From assembly GCA_900538365.1 (NCBI GenBank), contig UPXT01000007.1, forward strand, positions 7,095-71,094: 64,000 nucleotides of DNA. The letters are read 5' to 3'. Positions 1-8,981 of the stretch are shown in pieces. The number at the start of each line of letters is the position of its first letter. Position 1 is the stretch's first letter. The position numbers and the translations under genes are program-made. This DNA is from an uncultured Acidaminococcus sp. Lineage in GTDB: Bacteria > Bacillota > Negativicutes > Acidaminococcales > Acidaminococcaceae. Below the pieces are notes generated by a model. It was not told the origin of the DNA and made no database searches. It saw nothing but the letters and a program-made list of their open reading frames with translations.

Positions 1-414
1 GAACAGGTCCCGGATTTCGTAGGAAGCAGACTGGTTCAGGACTTGTCCTCGGCGGCGCCGGAGGAAGCTTTTTACGCGGGCAATCAGCTCCCGCACATGA
101 AAAGGCTTCACCACGTAATCATCAGCTCCCAAATGGAGGCCGACGAGCCGGTCGGCTTCATCGTCCTTGGCAGAAAGGAAAATGATGGGAATATCCGTAA
201 ACTGCCGTGCCCTGCGGCAGACTTCAAAGCCATCGATGCCGGGCATCATGATGTCAAGGACCATGATATCAGGATGATCTTCCTTGAGGCGCTTGAGGGC
301 TTCCGCCCCATCACGGGCCAGATAGACCGTAAATTGTTCGTCCTTGAAATAGGATAGAAGAACGCTGAGAAGTTTTTCATCATCGTCAGCAATGAGTATG
401 GAACTTGCAGGCAT
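1..414 (-). CDS. OmpR-type response regulator, receiver domain (partial)
   Basis: The gene starts at the ATG at 414 and runs in frame off the left edge, leaving 138 residues. These form a complete receiver domain and the start of the linker. The acidic pocket is D10-D12, the phospho-acceptor is D54 in VLDIMMPG, the switch Ser is S81 and the conserved Lys is K103 in VVKPF. The FxVRELIARVKSFLRR stretch after it is typical of OmpR/PhoB regulators, so a winged-helix DNA-binding domain is expected outside the window. The start sits behind an AAGGAGG-type site (GGAGGTGGCACG). The partner histidine kinase is not visible here and would be expected beyond the edge. Confidence 0.9.
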   Translation of the reverse strand, partial: MPASSILIADDDEKLLSVLLSYFKDEQFTVYLARDGAEALKRLKEDHPDIMVLDIMMPGIDGFEVCRRARQFTDIPIIFLSAKDDEADRLVGLHLGADDYVVKPFHVRELIARVKSFLRRRRGQVLNQSASYEIRDLF

Positions 415-467
415 CGTGCCACCTCCTTCAGTGCCTGTAATGATAGCATAGGACGGGGAAAAAGAAA

Positions 468-505
468 ATGGCCCTTTCCTCACAAGCCTGGAGGAAAGGG
501 TCCAT
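468..505 (-). terminator. Intrinsic terminator of the small secreted-protein gene
   Basis: An inverted repeat pairs ATGGCCCTTTCCTC with GAGGAAAGGGTCCAT. On the minus strand it is followed by a T-rich run (positions 457-467). Confidence 0.75.
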
Positions 506-516
506 TCCCAAAGGAA

Positions 517-717
517 TCAGTTGTTGTTTTGGTTCTGGTACTGCCAACCCGGGCAGCCGCCATAGTTTCCATTGCCGCCGCGATAACCGCCCCAACAATA
601 GGGAGCGCGTTCATTCTGCGCCGTGTTGGTTGCTGGCGCTGGACTTTCTGCAGCAAGGACACTATAGGTCGGAATGGCAAAGAGGGCCAGAAGAGCCAGG
701 ATCATGATTTTTTTCAT
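517..717 (-). CDS. Small secreted Gly/Asn/aromatic-rich protein
   Basis: A 66-residue product. Residues 1-23 look like a signal peptide (MKKIMILALLALF core, cleavage near LAA-E). The mature part is about 43 residues and contains YCWGGYRGGNGNYGGC, with two Cys (41 and 55), and ends in an Asn/Gln-rich tail. An upstream in-frame ATG at 726 touches the AAAGGAG site, so the ATG at 717 with 9-nt spacing is the better start. The gene is monocistronic and has its own terminator. No family is recognised. The two Cys could form a disulfide outside the cytoplasm, and the pattern recalls short Gly-rich envelope or metal-binding peptides, but no function can be assigned. Confidence 0.6.
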   Translation of the reverse strand: MKKIMILALLALFAIPTYSVLAAESPAPATNTAQNERAPYCWGGYRGGNGNYGGCPGWQYQNQNNN

Positions 718-821
718 CGCTTCCATCTCCTTTCTGCTTCTCCTATAATGTAGCAGATGTCCCTGCTAAAGGGGTGGAGAAAATGTGAAGATAATATCAA
801 GATGGCCTAACTGGAAACAAG

Positions 822-860
822 GGACCATGAAAAAACGATATCCTCGTTTTTCCATGGTCC
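822..860 (-). terminator. Intrinsic terminator after the P-type ATPase gene
   Basis: A long hairpin pairs GGACCATG plus an A-run with a T-run plus CCATGGTCC. It lies immediately downstream of the ATPase stop codon. Confidence 0.7.
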
Positions 861-867
861 TTTGGCC

Positions 868-3495
868 TTAATGATTTTTGGCAATGATCTTAAAGAGCGT
901 CCCCACAACGATGATGGACAGCGAAAGAAGAAGGACGGTCCCCCACTCGCCTAAGGTAAGCGGAACGACCCGCAGCACACGGCCGCCCACATAGGTCATG
1001 ATGACCTGGATGAGGATGATCATGACGTTGATTTCGATGAAGCCCTGGTTCTTTGTGATATGATCGAAAAGATTGACGGAATCAACCCGCACATTGAACG
1101 CATTCATAACGGCAAGGAACACATAGGTGCAGAAAAATCCCGTATAAAGAGGCAGTGCTTCAGTCTGGGGCCGGAAAAGATCCGTCAAGGGGCCCCACAA
1201 AAAGAGCAGCAGACTGAGGAGGGTCGTATAGGCCCCGCCCAGGATGATCTTGGTCAGCATGGTCGAGCTGACAATGGGCGCGCTCCGCTCCTTGGGCGCT
1301 TCCTCAAGATACCGATCAAGAGCTGGCTCGCCGCCAAAAGCAAGGGCCGCCAAGGTATCCATGATGAGGTTGATCCAAAGGATCTGGATGATGGTCAGCG
1401 GCTTTTCGATTCCTAGGAAGGGCGCCAGCAGGTTGATGGCAACAGCCGAGAAGTTGATGCTCAGCTGGAAGACAATGAAGCGGCAGATGGAGTTGTAGAT
1501 GGTCCGTCCATAAAGGATGGCCTGCTTAATGGATAAGAAGTTATCGTCAAGGATTACGATGTCGCCGGCTTCTTTGGCAACTTCCGTGCCGCTGCCCATG
1601 GCAAAGCCTACATCGGCTTTTTTAAGGGCCGGTGAATCGTTGACGCCGTCGCCGGTCATACCCACGACAAGGCCCATTTCCTGTCCAATACGGACAAGGC
1701 GGGATTTATCCATCGGAAGGGCGCGAGCCACGACACGCAGATGGCGAAGGGATTCCCGTACCTGTTGGTCAGAAAGACGGGAAAGTTCGTCACTGGTCCA
1801 GACAATGTCGGTGGCTTCCTTGAGGATGCCGGCATCGCGGGCAATGGCCATGGCCGTTTCCCGGCGGTCACCGGTGATCATGACAACCTGGACGCCGGCA
1901 CGCTGGACTTCCTTGATGGCCTTCACGGCTTCTGGACGGACATCGTCACGGATACCGACGATGCCGACGAGGATCAGTCCGTTTTGAGGGACCTTTTCAC
2001 CGGCAATCACTCCTTCACGGATGAAAAGGCCCAACATGCGGATGGAATCCTTGGCATAGCCAACCATGGTTTCATCTAGGGATTTTTTCATGTCCCCAGT
2101 AAGGACGGCTTTCTTTCCTTCCGCGTCAAGATACTGGTCAGCAGCAGGAAGAAGTTTTTCCGGAGCCCCTTTGACAAGGCACAGATCATAGGCACCCGTC
2201 ACATGGGCCCAGGAATATTTATTGGTGCTGTTAAAAGGCACAAAATGGGTCCGTGTCACGCCAAGATCCGTCTTATAGCCTTCCATATAGGCGCTCAGGG
2301 CTGTTTCCGTCATGTTGCCGCCAATGATCTTGCCCTCATCGTTGACAGCAGCTGACGTATTGATGACACAGTTGGCATAAGTGGCCTTGCGGAGCGTTTC
2401 CGGAAGGGATTTGAATTCCGTGTAGACCGTACCATCGCCGGCAAGAAACGTGACAACGGTCAATTTTCCTTTGGTAATGGTTCCTGTCTTATCGGTAAAA
2501 AGCAGGTTCAGACTGCCCGCCGTTTCGATTCCGACAAGTTTGCGGACAAGGACGTTGTCCCGGAGCATCTTGCGCATGTTGAGACTCGAAACAAGGGCAA
2601 CCATAAGGGGAAGCCCTTCTGGAACGGCCATGACGATGATGATGACGCCGAGGATGACGGCCTGGACCAGGTCTTGGACAAGGGCACCGCCGCTGCTTAA
2701 GTATGCGCCAAGGCTCGGAGCCTGCAGCATCTTATGGATCATGACAGCAAGAGCAATGAAGACACCGCCCAGATACCCGATGCGGCTGATGACGGCAGCC
2801 AGGATGCGCAGTTTGTGCTTGAGCGGGCTTTCCCGTTCGTTATCCTTGAGTTCCTGCGTCAGTTTTCCATAAACAGACAGGTCCCCAATGCAGTCAGCCC
2901 GCATGATGCCTTCGCCTTCAAGGACGACAGAACCGCGGTAGATGGCATAAGTCTGGAGAAAATCGACTTTCTCCGGATCAAGGGCAAGGGCAGGATCCCC
3001 CGGCTTTTTGGGTGCTTCTTCACTTTCCCCGTTCAGGACGGACTGATCCACCTTGAGAGCGCCGGCAAGCATGACCCCATCAGCAGGGACCTTATCCCCA
3101 GCTTGGAGAATGATGGCATCTCCCTTTACGATATCGGCAATGCTCACTTCCTGGGGCTCCCCATCCCGATAGACTTTGCAGAAAATCCGGGAGGCTTCTT
3201 CCTGGAGTTTCTGGAAGGCGTTTTCGTTGGCATATTCCGAATAGGTGCTGACAAGGGTCGCCAGAAGGATGGCGAGAAAGATCCCCACCGTTTCCAGCCA
3301 GTCTCCATGTCCCGTATAGACAAAGATGATATTAATGACAAGGGCGGCCGTGAGGATCCGGATCATGGGATCTTTGAGGTTAGCGGCAAACTTTTGCCAG
3401 AATGTCTCCTTAGGAGGACGGGACAGCTCATTGCGGCCATATTGGGCACGCGAGGCTTCTGCTTCCTGAGTGGTCAGACCATACTTTTGCGACAA
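868..3495 (-). CDS. Calcium-type P-type ATPase (P2 family)
   Basis: An 875-residue cation pump that would move Ca2+ (or Mn2+) across the inner membrane using ATP. It has the N-terminal cation-ATPase domain, the actuator motif NGES (155-158), PEGLP in transmembrane segment 4 (292-296), the phosphorylation site D335 in DKTGTIT and the hinge TGDGVNDSPALKKADVGFAMG near residue 615. A C-terminal membrane domain of about six helices follows. The length matches bacterial PMCA/SERCA-like pumps. The start is a TTG at 3495, about 10 nt after AGGAG; the nearby ATG is in another frame and ends after a few codons. It has its own promoter and terminator. The exact cation is inferred from the family. Confidence 0.93.
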   Translation of the reverse strand: MSQKYGLTTQEAEASRAQYGRNELSRPPKETFWQKFAANLKDPMIRILTAALVINIIFVYTGHGDWLETVGIFLAILLATLVSTYSEYANENAFQKLQEEASRIFCKVYRDGEPQEVSIADIVKGDAIILQAGDKVPADGVMLAGALKVDQSVLNGESEEAPKKPGDPALALDPEKVDFLQTYAIYRGSVVLEGEGIMRADCIGDLSVYGKLTQELKDNERESPLKHKLRILAAVISRIGYLGGVFIALAVMIHKMLQAPSLGAYLSSGGALVQDLVQAVILGVIIIVMAVPEGLPLMVALVSSLNMRKMLRDNVLVRKLVGIETAGSLNLLFTDKTGTITKGKLTVVTFLAGDGTVYTEFKSLPETLRKATYANCVINTSAAVNDEGKIIGGNMTETALSAYMEGYKTDLGVTRTHFVPFNSTNKYSWAHVTGAYDLCLVKGAPEKLLPAADQYLDAEGKKAVLTGDMKKSLDETMVGYAKDSIRMLGLFIREGVIAGEKVPQNGLILVGIVGIRDDVRPEAVKAIKEVQRAGVQVVMITGDRRETAMAIARDAGILKEATDIVWTSDELSRLSDQQVRESLRHLRVVARALPMDKSRLVRIGQEMGLVVGMTGDGVNDSPALKKADVGFAMGSGTEVAKEAGDIVILDDNFLSIKQAILYGRTIYNSICRFIVFQLSINFSAVAINLLAPFLGIEKPLTIIQILWINLIMDTLAALAFGGEPALDRYLEEAPKERSAPIVSSTMLTKIILGGAYTTLLSLLLFLWGPLTDLFRPQTEALPLYTGFFCTYVFLAVMNAFNVRVDSVNLFDHITKNQGFIEINVMIILIQVIMTYVGGRVLRVVPLTLGEWGTVLLLSLSIIVVGTLFKIIAKNH

Positions 3496-3526
3496 GGCAG
3501 CATCGCTCCTTTCTCTATATTATTTG

Positions 3527-3535
3527 ATTATATCA
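3527..3535 (-). promoter_or_regulatory. Extended -10 promoter of the P-type ATPase gene
   Basis: The minus strand reads TGATATAAT, a perfect TATAAT with a TGN extension, about 30 nt upstream of the TTG start. No good -35 is seen. Confidence 0.5.
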
Positions 3536-3599
3536 TGTTTCAAGGCATAACGGGGATATTCAAAAAAAAGTTTACAAATTCTATACAAAAACAAAAAGA

Positions 3600-3623
3600 C
3601 CGATGGAAGAAACGTTCCATCGG
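3600..3623 (-). terminator. Intrinsic terminator after mgtE
   Basis: A perfect 9-bp stem CCGATGGAA/TTCCATCGG is followed on the minus strand by a T-rich tract. Confidence 0.8.
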
Positions 3624-3639
3624 CCTTAGCAAAGGATGC

Positions 3640-5049
3640 CTACCGGATGAGGTAAGGCAGGGAAATCTTGGCAAGTCCCAAGAAGATGAAGAACCCGCAC
3701 ACATCCGTAAAGGTCGTAATGAAAATGCTCGAGGCAACAGCAGGATCGGCATGACAGGCCTTGAGAACCACGGGAATGACAAAACCGACAAAAGCCGCAA
3801 TCATCATGTTGGCCACCATAGCCACAAGGATGATGATCCCCAAATAGGGATTGCCATACATATAGGAAACGACAAGTGCCGCGAGGACGCCGCAGACCAT
3901 GCCATTCATAAAACCTACGAAAATGCTTTTCAGGATGCGTTTTTCATTGCCATGGAGCTTGATGTCCCCAATGGCGATGCCGCGGATGACCACAGCCAGT
4001 GTCTGGGTGGCCGCGTTCCCGCCCATACCGGCCACAATGGGCATGGAAGCAGCCAGGGCCACGACTTGGGAAATGGTATCCTCAAACATGGAAACCGTAG
4101 CGGACGCCAAAAAGGCCGTCACAAGATTGACAAGGAGCCAGGGCAGCCGCATATGGACCGATTCCAGGGCGGAACTGTCTACATCTTCTTCTTTGTTGAC
4201 ACCGCCCAATTTGAGCATGTCTTCCGTGTTTTCTTCTTCAATGACGTCAATGATATCATCGACGGTGATGATGCCGATAATGCCCATCCGTTTATTGACA
4301 ACAGGAATGGCGTGCAGGTCGTACTTGGAAACAAGGCGGGCAACGTCTTCCTGGTCTGTTTCCGGTTCAACGGAAATCACATTGTCTTCCATGATGTCCT
4401 GCAGGGTATCATAGTTTTGGGCGACAAGAAGCTCCCGCAGGGAAACCGTCCCAACAAGCTGCTTCTTTTCGTTAGTAATATAAAGGATATTGATTTCTTC
4501 TGTTTTGGGGGCGATTTCCTTGACTTTTTCCAGGGCTTGGCTCACCGTCAGGGTATTGCGCATGGAAATGAATTCCGTCGTCATGATCCCGCCGGCACTC
4601 GTTTCCGAATAACCGAGGAGGTTCCTGATGACCGTCTGGTCACCGCTTTTCATGAGCTTAAGCAATTCCTTACGGCGGTTGACAGGCATATTGCCCAGGA
4701 TATCGACGATATCGTCCTTTGACATGAACTGGAAGACAGCAAGGATGCGGTCCAGATCAAGGAGCTTCATGATCCGTACCTGCAGGTCCTCTTCAGCCTG
4801 TTCCACGATCTCAGCCAGCTGCTCGGCCGTGACCAGACTGTTCAGAAAGAGGATATCGCTGTCAGAGACCTCTTCAAGGGCAATGGCAACGTCTATAGGG
4901 TGGGCTTCCTCCAATAAGGTTGTTACCGCGTCACGATCCTTACGGTCAAGGGCTGCCGTGAGGTCGTTTTCCACTTGCTCTTCCAAAAGTTCCTGATTGG
5001 CTTCATTTTGAGCCGCGACTTCTGAACCCATTTCTTTATCCTTCTCCAT
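3640..5049 (-). CDS. mgtE: Magnesium transporter MgtE
   Basis: A 469-residue Mg2+ channel/transporter. The order is an acidic N-terminal MgtE_N domain of helical repeats (about 35-140), two CBS domains (about 145-265, including AIPVVNKRMGIIGIITVDDIID) that sense cytosolic Mg2+, a connecting helix, and five membrane helices from about 300. The pore region holds GMGGNAATQTLAVVIRG, as in other MgtE proteins. The ATG at 5049 follows GGGAGG with about 10-nt spacing. A hairpin terminator follows the stop, so the gene is probably transcribed alone. No Mg2+ riboswitch is visible in the short leader. Confidence 0.95.
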   Translation of the reverse strand: MEKDKEMGSEVAAQNEANQELLEEQVENDLTAALDRKDRDAVTTLLEEAHPIDVAIALEEVSDSDILFLNSLVTAEQLAEIVEQAEEDLQVRIMKLLDLDRILAVFQFMSKDDIVDILGNMPVNRRKELLKLMKSGDQTVIRNLLGYSETSAGGIMTTEFISMRNTLTVSQALEKVKEIAPKTEEINILYITNEKKQLVGTVSLRELLVAQNYDTLQDIMEDNVISVEPETDQEDVARLVSKYDLHAIPVVNKRMGIIGIITVDDIIDVIEEENTEDMLKLGGVNKEEDVDSSALESVHMRLPWLLVNLVTAFLASATVSMFEDTISQVVALAASMPIVAGMGGNAATQTLAVVIRGIAIGDIKLHGNEKRILKSIFVGFMNGMVCGVLAALVVSYMYGNPYLGIIILVAMVANMMIAAFVGFVIPVVLKACHADPAVASSIFITTFTDVCGFFIFLGLAKISLPYLIR

Positions 5050-5134
5050 CCCTGAAGTGCCTCCCTTTCCTCGATATTCTGCTGGGAAAATGCCTTTCCC
5101 TCTGCCGTCCAGTACAGCTTTTATTTAGTGGCTC

Positions 5135-5464
5135 TCAGCGTTTTCCAAGAACCACGGTATCTGACACGAGCCACCCCACGGCTCCGTCAAAGCGGATGAC
5201 AAGATTATAGGTCTTGCCCTCTGTTTCATTGCGACTCTGATTGATGGGCACAAAAAGCGTGCCTTTGGGATAGTACCCCATCACAAGCGCGTCCTTATTC
5301 GGTTCGGCAAGGAGCACGGCATTATCCTGGGTCGTCATCATGACAATGCGGGACTGATGGTAGCGCTGCTCCGTCGTCAGTGCCGCCGCTTCAAGCCGGG
5401 GAAGAAACGTGCTTCCGATAACGGTAAAAAGTGCCGTAAGCGCCATGATCATACGTTGTTTCAT
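5135..5464 (-). CDS. Exported SH3-like small protein
   Basis: A 109-residue protein with a signal peptide at residues 1-27 (MKQRMIMALTALFTVIG, cleavage near LEAAA). The rest resembles a single bacterial SH3-like beta-barrel: repeated short hydrophobic strands, ALVMGYYPKGTLFVPI and a closing GAVGWLVSDTVVLG, the WV-type end common in SH3b domains. Such domains usually bind cell wall or partner proteins, so a periplasmic role is inferred. It sits 18 nt downstream of the methyltransferase gene and is probably co-transcribed with it. No enzymatic motif is seen. Confidence 0.7.
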   Translation of the reverse strand: MKQRMIMALTALFTVIGSTFLPRLEAAALTTEQRYHQSRIVMMTTQDNAVLLAEPNKDALVMGYYPKGTLFVPINQSRNETEGKTYNLVIRFDGAVGWLVSDTVVLGKR

Positions 5465-5482
5465 CGCGGTTTTCCTTCTTTC

Positions 5483-6709
5483 CTAGACAACCTGAAATAG
5501 GTAAAATTTAAGATAGTCCGTTTCGGGCACATTATACAAAATGGGATGATCCGGTGCCTGCTGACGGGCCTCGATCTGACGCAGGCTCACATGGGCGTCG
5601 CGGGCCGCTTCATGGAGCATCTTCACAAAAAGGGCATCATCCATGAAATGGGAACACGAGCAAGTTGCCAGATACCCACCTCGAGGCAGCAGTTTCATGG
5701 CCTTGAGGTTGATTTCCTTGTAGCCACGGAAGGCGCTGTGCACGGTGGAACTTGACTTTGTAAAGGCGGGCGGATCAAGGATGATGAAATCATACGGGGC
5801 ATGGCCCTGCTCCTTGAGTTCGGTCAAAAGCTCAAAGACATTGGCTTCCTGGGTCTTTACGACATCAGTCAATTGATTGCGGAGGATATTTTGCTGGGCC
5901 GTCTTGAGGGCCTCAGCGGAAATATCAACAGCCGTTACGGAAGCGGCGCCGCCGCTGGCTGCATTCAAGGCAAAAGCCCCGGTATGGGTAAAGCAGTCAA
6001 GGACATGCTTGCCTTTGGCAATCCGCGCTACGGCCTGCCGGTTATATTTTTGGTCAAGGAAAAAACCTGTTTTCTGTCCATTGACCACGTCAACCGTATA
6101 GGAAAGGCCATTTTCAAAAATGACGGGCATCAGGTCATTTTCCGTCAGTTCATTTTCCGGGATTTGGGCAATTCCCTTATTTTCGCTCATGCCTTCCAGT
6201 TCACGGATCTTGACATCATTGCGTTCATAAACGCCTTTGACGCGCTCGCCCATTTCCCGCAGGACGCGCAGGATAAGGGAAAAAATCAGGTTTTTGTGGC
6301 GTTCCATCCCAAGGGACAGGACCTGGGCAACGAGAACGTCGTCAAAGCGGTCCACCGTCAGTCCAGGAAAGCCATCGGCTTCGCCAAAAATCAGGCGGCA
6401 GCAGGTAAAATCCGCACCGGGCATGACGGTCTTACGGTACTCCACCGCATAGCGGACGCGGCGCTCAAAAAAGGCCTCGTCAAAGCGGTCATTGGCATTA
6501 TAGGAAAGGATGCGAACCCTGATCTTGGAATGGTCGTTGTAAAAACCGGTGCCGATGTATTTGCCCTTTTCGCTGACAACATCGACAAGGCTGCCATTTT
6601 CCGGTTTCTCCGATTCCTTGAGGACTTCTCCCTCAAAGACCCAAGGATGACCCAGACGGGCCCGATTTTCGCCTTTTTTGGTGATTGTGATCTGAATGAA
6701 ATTGCGCAT
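5483..6709 (-). CDS. RlmI-like 23S rRNA (cytosine-C5) methyltransferase
   Basis: A 408-residue class I SAM methyltransferase. It has an N-terminal PUA domain (about 1-80, GHPWVFEGEV), a linker RNA-binding domain, the conserved VVNGQKTGFFLDQ (208-220) and SAM motif I LDCFTHTGAF (237-246). The motif IV box LDPPAFTKS starts at 311, and TCSCSHFM (349-356) contains the candidate catalytic cysteines. This is the RlmI (YccW) architecture, which in E. coli makes m5C1962 in 23S rRNA. The ATG at 6709 follows AAGGA. It is divergent from the MATE gene and precedes the SH3-like gene. Confidence 0.85.
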   Translation of the reverse strand: MRNFIQITITKKGENRARLGHPWVFEGEVLKESEKPENGSLVDVVSEKGKYIGTGFYNDHSKIRVRILSYNANDRFDEAFFERRVRYAVEYRKTVMPGADFTCCRLIFGEADGFPGLTVDRFDDVLVAQVLSLGMERHKNLIFSLILRVLREMGERVKGVYERNDVKIRELEGMSENKGIAQIPENELTENDLMPVIFENGLSYTVDVVNGQKTGFFLDQKYNRQAVARIAKGKHVLDCFTHTGAFALNAASGGAASVTAVDISAEALKTAQQNILRNQLTDVVKTQEANVFELLTELKEQGHAPYDFIILDPPAFTKSSSTVHSAFRGYKEINLKAMKLLPRGGYLATCSCSHFMDDALFVKMLHEAARDAHVSLRQIEARQQAPDHPILYNVPETDYLKFYLFQVV

Positions 6710-6877
6710 GGCTTTTTATCCTTCGTTTTTCTTGAATTACTTCCCTATTGTAACATATGAATCGGAGGGATTAAATAAAAATCTCGTAAAAACATGGCCC
6801 ATAAAAAAGAAATCGCTTCTTTCTGCCCGCTTTAAAAAGTTCCCAGACCCTGGGGGAAAAAGAAAGCGCCCGTTCAT

Positions 6878-6907
6878 TTGCAGTCACGCGTGTTTATCAG
6901 ATATAAT
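6878..6907 (+). promoter_or_regulatory. Promoter of the MATE gene
   Basis: TTGCAG, an 18-bp spacer and TATAAT (6902-6907), placing transcription start near 6914, about 40 nt before the ATG. Confidence 0.55.
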
Positions 6908-6955
6908 AGGAAGGAAATTCTGCATCGATCACGTTAAAGGCAGGCGATTCCCGCA

Positions 6956-8305
6956 ATGGCTCAGGCAAAAACAATGACAAAAGATATGACCCAGGGCAGC
7001 ATTCCCAAGCTGCTCCTTGAATTTGCCCTCCCCTTGATGGTTGGCAACATCTTCCAAATGCTCTACAATACGGTCGACTCCATCGTCGTAGGCAACTTTG
7101 TCGGAACAAACGCCCTGGCAGCTGTCAGTTCCACAACGATGGTCACCAATATGTCGGTCTTCTTTTTTAATGGATTTTCCATCGGAGCTACCGTCATCAT
7201 CGGAAAATATTTTGGTGCCGGCGACCATAAAAAGCTCCACCGTGCCGTAGAAACGACCATGGCCGCAACCTTTTTGCTCTGCCTGCTGTTTACGGTCTTC
7301 TTTCTTTCCGCCAACGATTTCATGCTGGCCTTTATGAAAACCCCACCCGATGTTTTTGGGGAAGCCTCCCTGTATCTCAGGATCTACTTTGCCGGCGTGA
7401 CAGGACTGCTCCTTTATAACATGGGAAGCGGCATCCTCCGCGCCGTAGGAGACACCAAACGGCCCCTATATTTTCTGGTCCTCACGAGCGTCCTCAACAT
7501 CATCTTGGACCTGGTTTTCGTGCTCCAGTTCCATATGGGCATTGCCGGCGTTGCCTACGCGACCATCCTTGCCCAATTCATTTCAGCAGGGGCGACCATG
7601 GCGGTCCTTATCCGTACGGATGACATCTACTGTTTCCGCTTTGGGGATCTCTGCCTGGATCGGGGAATCCTTAAGGAAATCTTCTGTGTGGGCCTTCCCG
7701 CCGCCATCCAAAGCGTCATCACCTCTTTTTCCAATATTTTTGTTCAGTCCTATATCAACTTTTTTGGTCCCACCATCATGGCCGGCTGGGGCTGCTACAA
7801 CAAGATTGACCAATTCGTCATGCTCCCCGTCCAGTCCATGGCCATGGCCTCCACCACCTTTGTGGCCCAAAATGTCGGCGCCAAAAAAGACAAGAGAGCC
7901 GATGAAGGCACTGTTTCTTCCATTGTACTGAGCCTTGGCATTGTCGGCGTCATAACGACCCTTCTCGTAATATTTGCCGATACGGCCCTGCGCCTTTTTA
8001 CAAGCGACGAAGGCGTTATCCTGTCCGGAGTCGGCTTTATCCACGTAAACCTCTTTTTTATGCTCTTTAACTGCGTGAACCAGGTCCTTGCCGGGGCCCT
8101 CCGCGGCCGCGGGGACTCTGTTGCCCCAATGGCCATCATGCTCTTTTCCTTTGTCCTCATCCGCCAGATCTACCTTTTTGTCATGAGCCGCTTCATCAGC
8201 AATACGCCCCTAACCATGGGCTTTGGCTACCCTGTGGGCTGGATGACCTGCTGCCTACTTGAAGTCGCTTATTTTTATTTGTTTTGGAAGCATCGGCCGA
8301 GGTAA
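6956..8305 (+). CDS. MATE family multidrug/organic cation efflux transporter
   Basis: A 449-residue inner-membrane exporter with about 12 hydrophobic helices in two six-helix halves. The first helix region PLMVGNIFQMLYNTVDSIVV is a MATE hallmark, and VGDTKRPL and a second-half GRGDSVAPM mark the corresponding loops. Such proteins use Na+ or H+ gradients to expel drugs or metabolites; the substrate cannot be read from sequence. The start at 6956 lacks a strong Shine-Dalgarno. The in-frame ATG at 6974 is an alternative that would shorten the protein by six residues. It is transcribed alone and divergently from the methyltransferase gene. Confidence 0.9.
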   Translation: MAQAKTMTKDMTQGSIPKLLLEFALPLMVGNIFQMLYNTVDSIVVGNFVGTNALAAVSSTTMVTNMSVFFFNGFSIGATVIIGKYFGAGDHKKLHRAVETTMAATFLLCLLFTVFFLSANDFMLAFMKTPPDVFGEASLYLRIYFAGVTGLLLYNMGSGILRAVGDTKRPLYFLVLTSVLNIILDLVFVLQFHMGIAGVAYATILAQFISAGATMAVLIRTDDIYCFRFGDLCLDRGILKEIFCVGLPAAIQSVITSFSNIFVQSYINFFGPTIMAGWGCYNKIDQFVMLPVQSMAMASTTFVAQNVGAKKDKRADEGTVSSIVLSLGIVGVITTLLVIFADTALRLFTSDEGVILSGVGFIHVNLFFMLFNCVNQVLAGALRGRGDSVAPMAIMLFSFVLIRQIYLFVMSRFISNTPLTMGFGYPVGWMTCCLLEVAYFYLFWKHRPR

Positions 8306-8387
8306 AAGGCCTTCTTTATTTTTTACTCAGCTCAAAAATCGGGCTGAGTTGATGCCAAGGCTGTCGATCAAAAAGATTGCAGGCCAG

Positions 8388-8490
8388 ATGCTGTGGTGCG
8401 TTGGTGCTGTGATGCTAAAAGACGGGAAGGGAAAAACAAGACGAACCTTTCTGCATTGCCTTGGTAAGGCGGAACGGTTTTCGCCGTCTC
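8388..8490 (+). repeat. Dispersed module 2, copy 1
   Basis: The run GGGAAAAACAAGACGAAC, then CCTTGGTAAGGCGGAACGG and CGCCGTCTC, recurs at about 34471-34548 and 44938-45062. A shorter version lies at about 30588-30621. All copies are intergenic. Confidence 0.6.
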
Positions 8491-8559
8491 AAAAGCGGGA
8501 ATATAAAGGCAGAAAGACATAGAAGTCAAAACGAGGGTAAAGCATAAGACCATGAAACA

Positions 8560-8600
8560 AGCCCCCAAACCGAATGAAATCCTAGGTTCGGTTGAGGGCT
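8560..8600 (+). repeat. Hairpin repeat family, copy R1
   Basis: Stem AACCGAAT/GTTCGGTT with flanking CCC/GGG and loop GAAATCCTAG. The following segment (to about 8740) matches the segment after copy R3 at 34.1 kb. It may act as a terminator for the MATE transcript. Confidence 0.6.
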
Positions 8601-8981
8601 CTTAGTGTTGATTTGATTTTTGTGAGAAGGGAATCTTATAAAATATAAGGAAACGATAATGGAGGAGACGACCGGCGTTCAGCTTTTCCCTTAGTGCCCG
8701 ATGCAGCGCATCAATCTGCTTTGGTAAGGCAGATTGCATTTAACAACCCTAAGGCGGAAGACTCGAAAGCCTAAGACCAAAAAGCAGCAATCAGAAGGAA
8801 ATTACTGAGTCTTGGACCTCTTCGGCTGATAAAAACGGGAAAGGTTCAAGACTTCCGTGAGCATCGAATCCACTCAGCAAACCGTCATTCATCCCTGCCC
8901 TAAGAGGAAGGTGTCTTCTGGCGATTTAAGATAAAAGGCTGGAAAGAAAGGCAGCATCCTTTCTTTCCAGCCTACTTTTAG

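Larger units (their letters stand above)
8306..8981. repeat. Intergenic region filled with repeat modules
   Basis: No gene is convincing in these 676 bases. The stretch holds a small hairpin CTCAGC/GCTGAG (8326-8347), a copy of the CCTTGGTAAGGCGGAACGG module (about 8388-8490) and a hairpin repeat (8560-8600). The repeat tail carries AAGGAAACGATAATGGA and is also found at 34.1 kb. The short reading frames here are not supported by codon structure. Confidence 0.6.

Noticed and set aside
2734..4722. 662-codon open frame on the plus strand
   Set aside because: Antisense across two clear genes and the terminator between them; composition is a His/Asp-rich shadow.
8306..8981. CRISPR array
   Set aside because: The repeats here and in the other gaps are not spaced at regular intervals and differ in length; no cas gene is in the window.
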